From assembly GCA_022606425.2 (NCBI GenBank), contig JAHDVF020000933.1, positions 415,884 through 479,883 of the forward strand: a stretch of 64,000 nucleotides of DNA, in the 5' to 3' direction. The stretch is from Lepidostoma basale (lineage: Eukaryota > Arthropoda > Insecta > Trichoptera > Lepidostomatidae). Positions 63,478 to 64,000 of this stretch are shown here, one piece after another. Under the pieces are notes generated by a model. It was given only the letters and a program-made list of their open reading frames with translations, was not told the origin of the DNA and made no database searches. Made by a program: the position numbers and the translations under genes. Position 1 is the first letter of the stretch. Each line of letters opens with the position of its first letter.

Positions 63478-64000
<523 letters not shown>

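Overview
This is a eukaryotic, AT-rich, intron-bearing nuclear window. Its host genes are insect-like: a mitochondrial S-adenosylmethionine carrier, and a serine protease of the ...DACQxDSGGP type known from insect venom and saliva enzymes. The mariner, pogo, hAT, Helitron and LINE content also fits an arthropod. I lean to an insect, possibly a bug (Hemiptera), but the order cannot be fixed from the sequence.

Only about 1.2 kb is recognisable host coding sequence. (1) Two 3'-terminal exons of a secreted S1 serine protease lie at 1304-1458 and 3321-3503 (+). (2) A complete four-exon S-adenosylmethionine carrier gene (SLC25A26/SAMC, 281 aa) lies at 4853-9516 (+); all introns are phase 0 and all three mitochondrial-carrier signatures are intact. 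(3) A frameshifted exon of a second copy of the same protease type lies at 45236-45389 (-). A few open or GC-rich segments (21896-22249, 31520-31660, 47538-47830, 62995-63135) may be unidentified exons or promoters.

The rest is a graveyard of transposable elements nested in each other. I use local family names. LINE-A is the dominant one, with over 40 fragments: the RT has a LLYADDA motif, the ORF ends SAYPxGETA-stop, and the tail is (GTTA)n or (GTTT)n. LINE-B ends in an NVG motif with a GAA-type tail. LINE-C carries RWSRQ, LINE-D carries WQWIGHTLRR, and LINE-E, F and G are related 3' fragments. LINE-H is Jockey-like with a (GATTT)n tail, LINE-I is Jockey-like with a (TAAA)n tail, and there is an L2/CR1-like LINE. 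Also present are a tRNA-derived SINE, two mariners with both TIRs, a pogo-like transposon with a PHD finger, an hAT MITE with a perfect 8-bp target duplication, a Helitron end, a foldback MITE family, and long (TA)n, (TTG)n and (CA)n arrays.

Layout: 1-3.5 kb mariner pieces and protease; 3.5-9.5 kb carrier gene with TE-filled introns; 9.5-23.9 kb LINE mosaic; 23.9-27.1 kb (TA)n array holding the pogo-like element; 27.4-29.0 kb L2-like LINE with hAT MITE and a 65-bp satellite; 29-37 kb LINE mosaic; 37.5-38.7 kb mariner; 38.7-46 kb SINE and LINE mosaic with the protease pseudo-exon; 46.5-47.4 kb second mariner; 52.2-54.1 kb Jockey-like LINE with an open RT frame inside a LINE-A; 54-63 kb LINE mosaic with Helitron; 63.5-64 kb (TA)n inverted repeat at the window edge.

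The observations most worth a second look are: hammerhead-ribozyme-like RNA motifs with sequence-independent complementary stems at several loci; a LINE whose stop codon abuts its tail and whose last codons encode a cUUCGg hairpin; tiny foldback elements made of two inverted LINE-A ends; and a pogo-like transposon with a PHD finger and many subterminal copies of one motif. TE boundaries are approximate unless a TIR or target duplication is cited.
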